Positions 33,718 through 46,318 are shown, counted from the first letter of the stretch. The stretch: 64,000 nucleotides of DNA from Podospora pseudocomata (GCF_035222375.1 NW_026946366.1:496001-560000), one strand, 5' to 3'. Numbers and translations are program-made. Notes: generated by a model not told the origin, from the sequence alone.

Positions 33718-35394
33718 GATTAGTCGCGCTGTGGCGGTTGGTAGTCGGTCGAGCGCTTAGACTAGACGGACAAGCCCTAGAGTATAGCAGTCGATCGGGG
33801 CGGATGTCGTTGATGAAGACAAATGTGGCAGTCGCTGGTCGGCAGTTGGTAGTCCAATGCTAGGCCAGCGACGAGTTCATGGAGACGCAAAAAACAGAGA
33901 GCTGAGGGAAGCGTGGTAGAGGTAAGCTGGGTAGACTAGCTTGGTCGGGGATGCTATAGAACCAAAACCAAAGAAGCCAGGGACCGTGTTCGTCTCAACT
34001 CTCAAACAGCAGTCACAGTCGGTGGTGGAAGAGTGGGAAGATGGGCGTTCGCAGCGAAGCAACCAGGGCAGGATGCAGGTCGCAAGTACGTGTGGGCGGG
34101 CGGACGGTGCGGTGCTGCAGTGCGGAGCCGGATCGGATCGTCAGGCTAGGTATCGTGGAACCCAGGCTGTCGGCGTGCCTGGCCAAGGAAGCAGACGACA
34201 GGCAGAAAGTCAACCTGGAGGAGGAGGAACAGATAGATGCCCACTGATGTGAATGGAGGTTGCTGGACCGTGGGGAAATGTGGGAATGAGTGCAGTAGTC
34301 GGTACCTTAACTGCCTTGACTGCTGCAGGGCAGAGCAAGGGGAGGTTCAGAGGGGAACCAAATCGAAGCCACTCACCACCCACTGTGGTGCAAAAGGCCA
34401 AGCGCGCGAACTGACGGTTACCCACCACGGCCCTGTTCCGACTCCCGATCCCCGACTCGACTGTCCACTCAGCTAACGTTTTCAATTAATTGAGCCCAGC
34501 ACACGTCACTGCTTCTGACTAGGACCAGGACGCGCTGCTCGACACGCGACGCGATTTGACGCTTTCTTTCTTTTCTTTCTCTCTTAGAGAGTCCTATGTA
34601 GTGATGATCATGATTGCCTTTTCAGGAGAGATGTCTCCAATGTAAACAATCAACAAAACCACTCCAATAGAACAGCAACCATTGGAACGCTTTGCCTTGC
34701 TTTGTTATCAAATCTCCAGGCCGCCTCCTTCAACGCGGGGTCAAGGTTCAGTTTGTTTGGTTCCCCTCATCGGCCCAGAGCATTGGATGGAGGATCCAGC
34801 CACACGCCTTCTTGCTGCATATCTGCCTGCCAAGCGCCTTTCAACACAGGTACCTTAACTTTGACATGAGTAGGCAGGTCTAGAAAGGTATAAATGAGGC
34901 TCTGATTCCATCATCTCTTGACCTCAGCCGCCATTTGCTCTAAAATAAGCGCCGGCATAAGCGCACCTGAACAGAGGCCTACTCCCTGAATGGCATGGCC
35001 TTCAACCAAAACATACTTCAAGACTGAAACCTTTCACTCCAATTTACCTGACCTTGACCTTGTCGCATTCAATTCAAAAAACCAAGAAGCATCAGGTCGC
35101 GTGTTGAAGATGACCTCATCTGGAGATTCCAACTCCACCATCAGCAGGCACAGTAGACAGAGTTTCGCGCTTATTATGTAAGACAAGCTCGGTAGCTCGG
35201 TTCCCTGCTGCTGCGTTTGACTGGCCGCCCGGCAGCTGGCCGGCAACCACCGGCCCAATCACCGGGACTGGCTTCCGACAATCGCAGTGGTACTCCGTCC
35301 CGTCTCTTTATCGGTAGGTAGCGTCATTCGATTTATCTCTGGGTTCTCGACAACCTCACTCACCCTTCGCTTCATTCCAGCTGTACAACTCAAA
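33718..35394. other. Divergent region SPG1/GCV3
   Basis: About 1.7 kb without a supported gene. It probably holds a long SPG1 leader and the GCV3 promoter. A TTTC-rich tract lies at about 34564-34587. Confidence 0.45.
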
Positions 35395-35981
35395 ATGGCC
35401 TCCATTTCCCGGTGCCTAAGGGCTGCCCGCCCATCAGCCTTCGCTGCCGTGAGGAGCTCTGCTTCCCGCACCGTTGCTGCCCGCCCATTTTCCGTCACCG
35501 CATCCAGTGAGAGAACCCCTCCAAAACCTCGGCCCTGAGTTTGCGACGGGCCTTACTAACCACCAGACCCCCTCTAGACGAGATCAGGAAATACACCAAG
35601 GAGCACGAATGGATTGACCTCGCCGCCGACAAGAAGACCGGCGTCATCGGCATCAGCGAGTACGCCGCCAAGGCCCTCGGTGACCTCGTCTACGTCGAGC
35701 TCCCAGAGGAGGGCAGAACCGTCAACAAGGGCGATGCTATCGGTGCCGTTGAGTCGGTTAAGAGTGCCGCCGACATCAACGCCCCCGTGAGCTGCAAGAT
35801 CACCCAGATCAACCTCGTGCTCGAGGAGAAGCCTGGCAACCTCAACCAGGTCCCTGAGGATGACTCCCACGGCGGCGGCTGGATCGCCAAGGTCCAGGTT
35901 GACGAGCAGGGCCTCCAGGACTTTGAGACCCTGATGGACTCTGAGCAGTACAACGAGTTTACTGCCAACGAGGACCACTAA
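35395..35981 (+). CDS. GCV3: Glycine cleavage system H protein, mitochondrial
   Basis: Lipoyl-carrying shuttle protein of the mitochondrial glycine decarboxylase complex. Exon 1 is 35395-35506, the intron 35507-35577 (GTGAGA, branch TTACTAAC, phase 1), exon 2 35578-35981, giving 171 residues. The first exon is an Arg/Ser/Ala-rich mitochondrial presequence (MASISRCLRAARPSAFAAV...). The mature part starts near IRKYTKEHEWIDL, includes IGISEYAAKALGDLVYVELPE, and carries the lipoyl-lysine in GAVESVKSAADI. The end GLQDFETLMDSEQYNEF fits the family. Strong C-ending codon bias suggests good expression. It is convergent with HEM3. Confidence 0.96.
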
Positions 35982-36452
35982 GCAGAGACATGACCTGAAG
36001 AAGGGGAGAGAGAGACGCTGAGAGGGGCGGGAGGCCAGGCAGCGAGGAGCTCTCTCAGGGGTGTACGGTAAATTGGTTTTTTTTTTCAAACTCCGGACAG
36101 TTCAACCTGATAGATACACAAGGGGCCCAAAGAAAGGATCTGTACCATACGGGACATGGGAAATACCGGGGCAAAAGGGTGTTTTGATTTTCATGGGTGC
36201 GCATCTCGACTTTGATGACAAGAGGATTCACGACAGAGAAGAGTCAGCATTGCAGTGGCGCAAACATTGTGCCATTTCAGATACCCGTCGAGGGCCAGGC
36301 AGAGAGCACTCAACGGCTGATTATAGAAACCAAGCATGATCCGACAGTTGGAGTGGAAACACCATGAGATTTATCATTGTGAAGCATGAGCAAGCCCTGT
36401 CGCTATTCTATTTTTTGATCCGCCCAAAAATACAACCCATCACGACGAGCAC
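35982..36452. other. Convergent intergenic region GCV3/HEM3
   Basis: No gene seen; the 3' ends of the two flanking genes only, with a poly-T tract at about 36077-36086. Confidence 0.5.
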
Positions 36453-37478
36453 CTAAGCATCGCTGACCTTGAGCGCACCCGGCGCCGATTCACGAAGCTT
36501 GTTGATAGCATTAAGAATCTCCTGAGCACCCTCCCTGGCCAGCTTCTCAGCCAAGCCCTTCCCAAGAGCCTCGGCCTCCTCCAAATTCGCGATCTTCTCT
36601 GTCCTCTCCCCATCCACAGCCTTTTTGCCATCCAGGCTGACAACCGCAACCTTCAACCTCAGCTTCTTCTCCCCCTCATCCTCAACCCACTTCGTCTCAA
36701 CCCCAATCGGCACCGAGCACCCGCCCTCCAACGTCCTCATCACACTTCTCTCCGCAAAAGCCGCCATCATAGTGTCCTCATCCACCGCAGCTTTGATCAA
36801 CTCGGCAATCTTCTCATCCCCCTCCCTAATCTCCAACCCCAACGCCCCCTGGCCCACAGCATGCAACAACCCCCCTCCCTCCGTCGAGCTCTCCAGATAC
36901 TGCCCAATCCTCTCATCATACCCCAACCTCAACAACCCCGCCGCCGCCAAAATAATAGCATCATACCCCCCATTCTCATCATCACACTTTGCCAACCTAG
37001 TATCAATGTTCCCCCTCACATCCCTAAAAACCAACCCCTTATAGCTCCTCTTGAGCTGCGCCGCCCTCCTCACACTGCTAGTCCCCACCACCGACCCCTC
37101 AGGCAGGTCCTTCAGCGCCTTATATTTCCCCCCCTGACGCCTCGGAAAAACAACCACATCCCTCGCATCCTCCCTCTGCGTAACCGCCCCGAGAACACAC
37201 CCCTCCGGCAGGCTTGTCGGCATGTCCTTGAGCGAGTGCACAATAACATCCACCTCCTTGTTCACCAGCTTCGCCTCCAATTCACTAGTCCACAACCCCT
37301 TCCCCAGCGACGGCAAAGGGGTAGTCTTGTCCCTGTCCCCCATGGTAGCCATGGAGTGAACCTCAAACTTGACCGACGGACCGGCCGCCTTTGAGAGCGC
37401 GGCGATGACGAGGTCGGTCTGGGCCAGCGCGAGGGCCGAGCGGCGGGTGCCGATCTTGACGGTGTATTCTTCGGTCAT
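36453..37478 (-). CDS. HEM3: Porphobilinogen deaminase (hydroxymethylbilane synthase)
   Basis: Third step of the common heme pathway: joins four porphobilinogens into hydroxymethylbilane in the cytosol. Single exon, 341 residues, normal for the family. Visible motifs: IGTRRSALALAQT at the start, HSLKDMPTSLPEG, GTSSVRRAAQL, RDVRGNIDTRL, and EGGCSVPIG with the cysteine that holds the dipyrromethane cofactor. The ATG at 37478 is chosen because the family begins a few residues before that first motif. The open frame continues upstream to a GTG at 37688 and would add a hydrophobic leader (LLLLLLVNLLA), but it has no ATG except the chosen one. Confidence 0.96.
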   Translation of the reverse strand: MTEEYTVKIGTRRSALALAQTDLVIAALSKAAGPSVKFEVHSMATMGDRDKTTPLPSLGKGLWTSELEAKLVNKEVDVIVHSLKDMPTSLPEGCVLGAVTQREDARDVVVFPRRQGGKYKALKDLPEGSVVGTSSVRRAAQLKRSYKGLVFRDVRGNIDTRLAKCDDENGGYDAIILAAAGLLRLGYDERIGQYLESSTEGGGLLHAVGQGALGLEIREGDEKIAELIKAAVDEDTMMAAFAERSVMRTLEGGCSVPIGVETKWVEDEGEKKLRLKVAVVSLDGKKAVDGERTEKIANLEEAEALGKGLAEKLAREGAQEILNAINKLRESAPGALKVSDA

Positions 37479-38065
37479 TGTTGTATCGTTTCTCGTTACT
37501 ATCGTGTTGCTGCTGGCTTTGTGAAATTCGAAAAAAGGAATTTGACTTTCGAGGACCCCGGATTTTTCTCGCGTTTCAATCCCGCTCAAAGACGACAGTT
37601 GTACTTTCTCGACAAAACCGGCGCAATGGGTGAATGCAGATGCAAGCAAATTAACCAGCAGCAGGAGAAGAAGCGTCTGATGAATCACACCCCGCTTCGG
37701 CCGAGGGACAAGTTGACTTGCAGGAAGTTTTGGAGTCGCTACAGCGGGGTAGATTTGTCAATTGTTGACAGGAGTCCGCTGTTTGAAACCGCTGCGGGGG
37801 TGGGGTCATTGCCTCATAGTGCCCCCTCAACACCAAGCAAGACATCTTCCTCTCACCCAGACAAGCATCACAAAAGGCGTCACCCAAACCCAGAAGCAAA
37901 AGATATCTGTAATCACAAACACTACAATTCTATCCCTACTCGTCCATTGCTAGGATTTCATTAGCGATTACCACATCATCCGTCTCATCCAGCCAAAGCT
38001 TGTCTCTAGGATTCATCATCATCATCCAACCTCTTTCCTCCCCCATTCCCCTTTTTTCCACGACT
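37479..38065. other. Intergenic region upstream of HEM3
   Basis: No gene supported. It contains the HEM3 promoter and the 3' end of the PLAC8 gene, which reads in the same direction. Confidence 0.5.
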
Positions 38066-40155
38066 TTACTTCCCATTTCCATTCTCCTTCCGATTACTTC
38101 CCCGACTGCTCCCCCGAATAGTCTTCCTATCATCCTCCAAAAAGTGCTCCAACAACTGATGCGCCCTCTGGCCCACTTTGGCATCCTCCGCCAGCAAATG
38201 CTCTGGCGCCCTCCTCTTCCCAGGGGCAGGAGAAGCAACCCTCTCATCCTCCCCAATCACATGCTCCTTCACCCTCAACTGATCAGCCCAACTCTCCATA
38301 ACCCGCACATCATGCCCTATCTCGTGCCCCCTCACTGGAGAAGGCGCAGGACTCTTGACCTGAAGATCGGCACGTAAATCATGCTGTTGATACTCCCGGC
38401 CCGGGCTCGGTGTCAAAACCTTCCGATCCTGACTCAGATCATGCTCAACATTCAGCCTCTGCAGCTCCGGCACAGGCACCTTCTCGTCAAGATGAATCCC
38501 ATGAGCAAAAGCCCTCGAAGTCGGAGTCGGCACCCAGCTGTCTCTGGAAATGGTGTGCTCCCTGGCCTTGTGAACCGGTGAATCAACCCTCTGGTCCCCT
38601 CCAAGCCCATGCTTCTTCAGATCCAACCCCTTATCACCAATCTTGACATCCTCCTTCAAACCATGCTCTCCCTCTACCCTCTCAACCTCGGCCGCCTCCT
38701 CCAAATCAACATCAATAATCTCATCCTCCCTCAAACTATGCCCTCTCGGCCTCTCCTCCCGTACCCCAACCTTAGGATCAAGACTAAAACTGTGCTCCCG
38801 AGCCCGAGCAGCAATCTCCTGAACCCTGATATCAGCCTCAATGAGATGATCCCTCGGATCAATAACCAACTGCACAACCTTCGGATCCTGCCCAAGAGAA
38901 TGCCTCTGGACACTCTCCCTCCGATCCGGCACCCGAATGTCAATACTAAGACTGTGATTCCTCGACGAGTGATTACTATGAGGAACCTCAACATCAGCAC
39001 TGATGCCATAATCCGTCACAGTAGCCCTCCTCAACCTCGCCGGCGTCTCCGGTTCAGAAACAAACACCTCCCCGTGCTGAATCTGTACCACCCCCCGGTT
39101 AGGTGAGTTCCTGTCCATCCCCGCCAAAATATTCGTAGCCTGTTGAACCAGCTGTGTCGCCTGCTCGAGCCCCTCTTCCACCGGCAAAACAATCACCTTT
39201 TTCTTCTCCCCACAATTACCACAGACAGCATGACCCTTCCCAGGCAGCGTCGACCCCCCCCTCTTCCCCCTCTTTCCCTTCCTCCCCTTCTTCGACTCAC
39301 AAGCACAAAACCTCTCCCCCTTCTCATCCCTCCCCTTCTGCAACCAAAACCTCAACTCCCCCTCCTCATTCTCCCCCCCTCTACATCTCCCCCCCTCCTC
39401 CGTACTATCCCTCTCAGTTATCGGCGTCAAAGCCTCATTCCTCCTCGCAAACGGATCCAACGGACTCCCCACATTCGGAATCTCAGGCAACTGCTCCCTT
39501 GGAAAAAGCGCCACCTCGCTCTGCCCGTTCTCCCCCCTCTCTTCATCAACATGAGAATGAGAAGCACTCATCCTCGGCTCAGCCCTATACCCTTGCATAA
39601 CCGGTGCCATGGTATACAAAGCTCTAAACCCCTCCGGCCCCTCCCCAATCGGCACCGGCCCAGTCTGCTGCATCATAATAACCCTATCCCTCAGCTCCTC
39701 CCTCTTCTTGACCTCCAACTCGTTCCTGATCAGCGAGCACGGCTGGCAAAAGATGCCTTGGGCAATGTCGTCAGAGTATTTGCCTTGGATGCCGTAGGTT
39801 TTGCGGATGTGGTGGGTTTGTTTGCCTACGTAGACTCCGCTGCCGATGCCTTTTGTTCATTCATTAGTGAAAAAAATGACTGGTTGAGATAGGGGGGGGA
39901 GGGGGACTCACTGAGGGTGAAGGTGCAGAGGAGGCAGCAGTTCCAGCATTTCTCGTTGCAGCCTTTGTATTTCTTCATGTCGAGGGGGTCGTCATTGTGG
40001 GCTGCGCGGTTGAGGCGGTAGTTGTTTCTGCCGAACTGGTCAAAGCCGATGAAGCAGGAGCGGGGGCAGAGGCCGCCTTTGCCTGGTTCGCAGAGGCCGG
40101 CTTGCCAGGTGTTGGTTGGGTGGCGGTGGATGGGGGTGCGGCAGTGGTGAGCCAT
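38066..40155 (-). CDS. PLAC8-family protein with a long C-terminal repeat region
   Basis: Exon 1 is 40155-39912, the intron 39911-39850 (GTGAGT...AAAAG, phase 1), exon 2 39849-38066, giving 675 residues. The N-terminal 130 residues are a Cys-rich PLAC8 domain: WQAGLCEPGKGGLCPRSCF, KGCNEKCWNCCLLCTF and the downstream IFCQPCSLIRNELE. PLAC8 proteins in fungi and plants are often membrane-linked and tied to cell size or metal handling; no role is known for this one. A second Cys cluster (FCACES..., HAVCGNCGEKKK) lies in the middle beside a basic run. From about residue 377 to 659 come roughly 15 degenerate copies of H-x-[LI]-x-x-D-x-[KR]-V spaced 17-24 residues apart. The function of the repeats is unknown. 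Confidence 0.82.
38118..38963 (-). repeat. Coding tandem repeat, H-x-[LI]-x-x-D-x-[KR]-V units
   Basis: About 15 imperfect units within the PLAC8-family gene; examples are HSLGQDPKV, HSFSLDPKV, HDLSQDRKV and HVIGEDERV. The spacers are variable and often rich in Pro, Glu and Arg. Divergence between units is high at both DNA and protein level, so the array is old and kept by selection on the motif rather than freshly expanded. Confidence 0.8.
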
Positions 40156-42215
40156 GGTGGTTAAGACTGATTGTTCAAGGAAATGTTTGTCTTGGGAATT
40201 AGAAAAAGAAAGATTTGGTCGTAAAGAACTGTGGGGGGTTAATCTCTGTAATGATACCGTGGGATGGGGAGGTTAGGGGTGGATGTGATGATGATGATGA
40301 TGGTGGTGAGACGACTGTGGTGGTTTTGGGAGAACAAGAAGAGAGGAGATGGCGTCCATTGCTGGGGAATTTTGGTTGTCTGTTGGACTGTGCTGGGTTC
40401 CTTCCTAGCTACCTAGCTGGGAAAGAGTGGGTGAGTTGATGAAGGGCTCTTGCTGATGATATCTGTCGGTCTGTGAGTTCCACGGTGCCGACGGTGAGGC
40501 CAATGCGGATGTGGCAGGTGCTTGTCGAAGTGATGGCTCCGCCTTGCAAGAGCCTCCTACCTTGTTCTGACGTCTTTCTTTTTGATAGTATCCTCAGCAC
40601 CTGCAGGGACCGATTGATTGCTTCCAGACTGCTGGTAACTTCAAAGTTGTCAGGGAAGTTGCGGGTAGATCAAGGTATAAGGAAGCAGGAGTCTGATATT
40701 GAATGCTGGCTATGCTATTGAAAGTTTGAGCTGCCTTGAGAAGGCAGCTTGTCATTAAGCTTCTGAGCTTGCTATTCTCACCATCAGCCCAAGTCCAATA
40801 TCCCAAAATGATCCAACTTACACTTCAGGTCGAGTCATCATCTCTCACCACTGCTCTCACTGTTGATCTTGCCCGAGGCCTTCTTCAATTCACTCTCCCG
40901 GGCGTACCCCGCCCATACTTCATCCGCATAGTCGTCTGGCTTCAAAAGGACCAAAGTGACAGGCAGAAGTATTGCAAGTTCTCCAAGCCGCCTGGATGAG
41001 GAGCGAGCGGGTCCGTCAAGGTAAGCATTGGGATCTCACCGGCTTGAAGAATCGTTCGGGCACACACGACATATCGTCATCTTCGGCACTAGTGGATCTA
41101 TGAGCACATCTTCTCTGAACAAAAGGATGAGACAGTTGAGCTGGAATGGGCCGCCTGCAAGCCATGTACCAGCGCGAGCGAGCGACAGAAGCTTGTGTCC
41201 ACATCGTTGGTGTGTTGGGAAACTTCAGATGAAAGCTATGCCAGAGCAAAAGCAGCGTCTCCCTCGCCAGCAGCTCGCCAATTGAGTGACCAATTGAATG
41301 CCCAACCAGAGGGTTGCCTTCAACCCTCCATTGCATCATCTGCGGTGGCCCAGGCCTTCCAATGAATTCTGATCTATGACTATTTCCCAACCGCACCTCA
41401 GAAATAATGTTCATGGAGGCTTGACATTGAACGACGAACCAGCCAAGACCCTAAGGCCGTCTCGGGGAAAGCTCCAAGCGGGGACAGTGGATCCCGGCAC
41501 TGTTTGACGTCTTTATACAGGGGGGTTCATTGCTGGCCATGGTGGAGCTGGCAATTGAGGTTCTCGATGATAGGTACTTGGCATCTACTCAAGAGAAGCT
41601 CATTGTTGGTAGATAGCTAATTGGTCTGCGAGGCGATGTGTCTGGTAGACTGCCAAGTAACTTTCTTTGTCTAATAGCCGTGATTTTATGTGTACTAGCT
41701 GAGGTTTTATGTTTCTGGCCTGCTACACTTGCTCGGTGACAAGCTTTGAAACCCTTCAACTATCTATCCTATGAAATGCACCATCATGTCTTGAGTCCCA
41801 AGTTCCCAACATCCACATCTGGAGAGGCTTGCTTGTTATAGCTTGTCGTTGTTTTCCTTTAAAGGCCTGCCAAGCAGCATGGTTGGGTGGGGCTCTCTGA
41901 ACCCCGCGATAAGTAACTTGACCCCACCACCAATCGAGCATGACGCCTCCTCCTCCATAACATCGAAGCTGCCTAATCAAGACTTTCCCAAGCTTCCTGT
42001 CTGTAAAGCTTCCATTGCATGGGAAGTGGCGCTCTAAAATTTAACCTTGATTGTGACCGCCTCAGTTTTGTCATAAAGCTCGCCTTCGTCTTTTTTCCTC
42101 ACAGATTTGTCAGTTCCTGGCCTCTCTCTCTTCTTCCTCCTCCCACCATAGCTAACTCCGAAAAGCCGTCTCGCATCAATACTGCATCACAACCGCCATA
42201 CTATAGCAAGTCACC
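40156..42215. other. Divergent intergenic region PLAC8 gene/CAND1
   Basis: About 2 kb without a supported gene. It includes a GAT/GGT-rich patch near 40285-40310 and a perfect 9-base hairpin with a 3-base loop (40729-40749). A 63-codon open frame from 40808 has no recognisable features. Confidence 0.45.
40729..40749. repeat. Short perfect inverted repeat (hairpin)
   Basis: agctgcctt and its exact reverse complement are separated by gag. It lies far from either flanking gene and is not followed by a T-run. Its role is unknown. Confidence 0.6.
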
Positions 42216-45200
42216 ATGGCGAGCACAATCCCCACGAACCCGAGCCCTCAGACGCTCAATATTCTTCTCCAGAAGATCGGTGATCCCGACCCAGATTTCC
42301 GGTTCATGGCACTGAACGACATCCTGACAGTTTTCAACATTGCGCGGACCGACTTTTTGACCCACGACTATAACACATCGGCGCGGACAGTCGACGCTAT
42401 CGTGAAAGCACTGGATGATACCAATGGGGAGGTCCAGGGCCAGGCTATCAAATGTATCGGCCCTATGGTGCAGAAAATCACAGACCAGCTCTACATTCCC
42501 ATGATGGAGAAGCTGGCAACCCTGAAGCTCAAAAACTCACAGGACACCTCGATCCCATCTCTTGCCATGCGGGCCATGGTAGCCGCCCTCCCCCGCCCAG
42601 TACCTGGCGTGTCCAACAACCAGGTGCTCGAAGCCTATTCGGCCATCAGTAAGGCTTTGATCCCAAGGCTTATTGGCCGCAGTGGTTCTACGCCGGGGCT
42701 GTTGGCCACCGAAAACGAATCTTCCGACTACGTTGACGTTCTGATCGAGGTTGTCAAGTCTTTCGGACCCATGCTTCAGATTTACGAAATTGAAGTTATT
42801 CACAACTCGATCGTTACCCTCATGGAGAATGAAAAGGGCAATTCTGTGCTTAAGAAGCGGGCGGTGGTGGCCATTTCTATGCTCGCCCACTACCTAGCGG
42901 ACGACCATCTAGCACAATTTATCAAGCGCGCCATTCATGTTCTCAACCATCCTAGCCTGACGGGAGTCACCCGTCGTCTCTACATCACGGTTCTCGGCTC
43001 CATGGCTCGCTCAGTACCTCAGCGGCTTGGGAAACACCTTCCAGAACTGGCACCAATCCTTCTTCGTGCTTTGAGTGAGGAAGAATTGGAGGCGCAGCTT
43101 GAGGAGATCAGCGAGGGCGGGGAAGCGAGCTTAGAATTCAGCGAAGTTCGCGAGGCTGCGTTGGTAGCTCTAGAAGCCTTTCTCGCCAGTTGTCCCAACC
43201 AGATGCGCCCCTATACCGACGAATCCATTGAGGCTTGCCTCCGCTATCTCCGATTCGACCCCAACTATGCGCTAGACGATGACGAAGATATGGAGGATGA
43301 AGAAGAGGAGGACGATGGGTTCGATGACGATGACGAGATCGAGGCCGATGGCGGTTTCGACGATGACGACGATGCCAGTTGGAAGACTAGAAGGTGTGCC
43401 GCAAAGGCGTTGCATACGTTGATCTCAACTCGTAGCAGCGGCGATCTGCTTGACAGCGGAGTGCTCTACACCAAGGTGGCGCCAGCTCTAGTGAAGAGAT
43501 TCGACGAGCGCGAAGAGAATGTACGACTGGAAGTCCTCTCCGCCATGGCTCTGCTCGTTCGCAAGACCGGGGAGGGCGTCATCCCTGAGTTCTCCCTTGA
43601 AAGCCCCAGCGAATTCGTTCATCAGCAGCCTCCGAGCAGGAAACGGAGACGGCAGAGCAGTGCAGGCGGGGCTTCAGCGTTGGCTAACATGATCGCACCC
43701 GCAAGCCTCGCCGGAACCGGGCTTGCCTCGCCAACATTGGAGAAGGTGCCAGCAACAGGACCTCGTGCCGATCTTGCTGCTCTCACCCCTTCCATCATCA
43801 AGTCACTCGCCAAGCTGCTCAAAGGAAAGCTTATCCCCACCAAACAGGCGTCTATCAACCTCCTCGACGATATCATCACTGTGCAGAGAGGTGGTCTTGG
43901 GCAGTATTTCGACCAAATCTTTGGTCCTATCATTGAGGCTATCAAGCCCTCCAGCGTTGCCTCTACTTCGGCGTCGCTCACTTCTGCTGGAGGGAGTGCT
44001 TCCGCCACTGCAACCACACTGAGAATCGCTGCTTTGCGTCTCACCAGCGATATTGTGAAGAATCACTCGTCGGCTGTGCTTCAGCCCCATCTCCCCAGCC
44101 TAGTCACGGGCCTGGTGTCTGTGGCTCACGACCGCTTTTACAAGATCTCCAGTGAGGCTATCCAGACGGCCGAGGAAGTGGTGAAAGCCATTACCCCCCC
44201 TCGCTCCCGACTGACCGCGCAAAAGTTCAAGGGTGAACTTCAAAAGCTGTACGACGTCATCATCGACCGGATCAGAGACAATGACGCCGATGCCGAGGTT
44301 CGTCAAAAGGCCATCCACGCCCTCGGGACTCTTTTGGCTAGAACCACAGGGAACGAAGGCTCTGGTTTGCTATCGGAGGACAAGCGCAAGGCTGCCTTGG
44401 GATTCTTGCTTGAGCGCTTGAGAAATGAGACCACCAGGATAGCTGCGGTCCGAGCCATCGATACTGTGGCCGCGTACTCGCTTGGTTCTGTTCAGCTTGA
44501 GCCGGAATGGATCCGTCAGGTCGCCCATGAACTTGCTGCCCAGCTAAGAAAAGCGAACCGGGCCCTGCGTGGCTCGAGCATCGTCGCTCTGAAGCATCTC
44601 ATCCTTTCCCCCTCGACCAAGGGCACTCTTGACCCAGATTCCGCTCAGGCCATCGTTAATGCGCTTATCCCTGTCATTACCAGCAACGATGCTCAGCTTC
44701 TGGCCCCTGGTCTTCTCATCCTCGCGCACCTGACCCAAGAGATGCCCCAGGTTGTTATCACCCCACAGCTTGTGACCGTCATCTGCGGCCTGGTCAAGAC
44801 AACAGTCCCAGGCACGGTGCTCGACTCCTTGTTGATCCTGGTGACCAACGCTGGTCAGGCTGGCCAAGGCAAGTCCTTGATGCAAGGGCTGCTTAGGGAC
44901 GTTGGTGTCGCTGGTGACCCTTCTGTGGTCGGCAAGGTCATTGGCACACTGCTCGTGGCCAGCGGGGACTCAGCCGGTGTCCAGCTCGATAACTTTGTGA
45001 GCGAGGTGAAGAATAACACCCAGGACCAAGCCAGGGTCAGCTTGGCTCTTGCTGTGATCGGTGAGGCAGGATTGAGACTTGGTGCGAGCTTCCCGGTGCC
45101 GCCGGAACTTTTCCTGAACCAGTTCAGCAACGAGTATGACAAGGTCTCGTTGGCTGCCGCTGTCGCACTTGGACGAGCTGGTGCTGGGAACGTCTCTGTG

Positions 45201-46318
45201 TATCTTCCCGTCATCCTGCAGGCGATGGGCAAGAAGGGCAACACTCAGTACCTACTGCTCCAATCTATCAAGGAAATCCTGCAGCAAGCGGCGCTGTCCT
45301 CAACGGATATCAGCCGGTACTCCGGCACCATTTGGGACCATATTTTGGCCTTGACGGATGCCGAGGACAATAAGGCAGTCTGCGCCGAATGCGCGGGTCG
45401 CATGGTCATCATTGACCCCAAGACGTATATGCCGAAGCTTGAGGTTCGTCAGAGCTCTGTTGTTTGTTTGTCACATATCAGTTGATCATGCTAACATTTC
45501 GAAACTAGGCTCTACTCAAGGACAAGTCGCCTGTGCTGAGGGCCACTGCCGTCCAGGCTTTGAGATACACACTGCCAGACGATAATGAGGCCTTTGACGC
45601 GGTCCTTAGATCGTCGCTCTTTGACATGCTCAAGACTGTCCTCGAAGATCCCGAGTTGGAGATTCGCCGTCATGCCCTGTCTACCCTCAACTCTGCCGCC
45701 CACAACAAGCCCGAGCTGATCATGGGCCGTTTCAACCAGTTGATTCCTTATGTCATGAAGGAGACGGTCATCAACCCTGACCTCATCAGGGAGGTGACCC
45801 TGGGCCCTTACAAGCACAAGATCGACGACGGCTTGGAGGTCCGCAAGGTAGCATACGAGACGTTGTATGCGCTCATGGAGACGGCCTTCTCACGGATTTC
45901 TATCATTGATCTCTACGACCGCATCATTGCCGGTCTCTCTGACGAGCACGATATCCGTGCGCTCTGCAACCTCATAGTGTCCAAGCTTGTCTATCTCGAC
46001 TCGGCTGAGACGATCCGCCGATTGGATCCTATTGCCGCGGCCTTTAGGGCTACGCTCTCGACTAAGCTCAAGAACACGGCGGTCAAGCAGGAGATTGAGA
46101 AGCAGGCCGAGGCCAACCGGGCGGTGCTCCGCGTGACTTTGCTGCTTGGTGACAAGCTCAAGTCGGAGCTGGCGACGGCGGGCGGTGCGGCGACTGGCGG
46201 GCATGAGGTGTGGACTAGCTATTGGGATTGGGTCAACAAGGACTTCAATGAGCAGCTCAAGGCTGTGAGGGAGGAGATTAAGAGTTTGTCTTGGAATACT
46301 ATTAGTGCTTCGTCTTAG
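42216..46318 (+). CDS. CAND1: Cullin-associated NEDD8-dissociated protein (CAND1/TIP120)
   Basis: HEAT-repeat protein that exchanges substrate receptors on unneddylated cullin-RING ligases. Exon 1 is 42216-45443, the intron 45444-45508 (GTTCGT, branch TGCTAAC, phase 0), exon 2 45509-46318, giving 1345 residues, slightly longer than animal CAND1. It opens with PSPQTLNILLQKIGDPDPDFRFMALNDI, typical of the family, and is made of helical HEAT repeats throughout. An acidic insert (DDDEDMEDEEEEDDGFDDDD) precedes SWKTRRCAAKALHTLI, as in other CAND1 proteins. The C-terminal exon (HKIDDGLEVRKVAYETLYALME) matches the TIP120 domain. Unlike some fungi where CAND1 is split into two genes, here it is one continuous gene. 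Confidence 0.95.

Noticed and set aside
36861-37394. 177-codon frame antisense to HEM3
   Set aside because: Opposite a complete and well conserved HEM3 exon; Pro/Arg/Gln composition is artefactual.
39143-39892. 249-codon Pro/Leu-rich frame antisense to the PLAC8 gene
   Set aside because: It is a shadow of the charged coding strand; the PLAC8 reading is supported by conserved Cys motifs and a phase-matched intron.
41016-41414. 132-codon minus-strand frame between PLAC8 and CAND1
   Set aside because: Composition and context give no support for a real gene.
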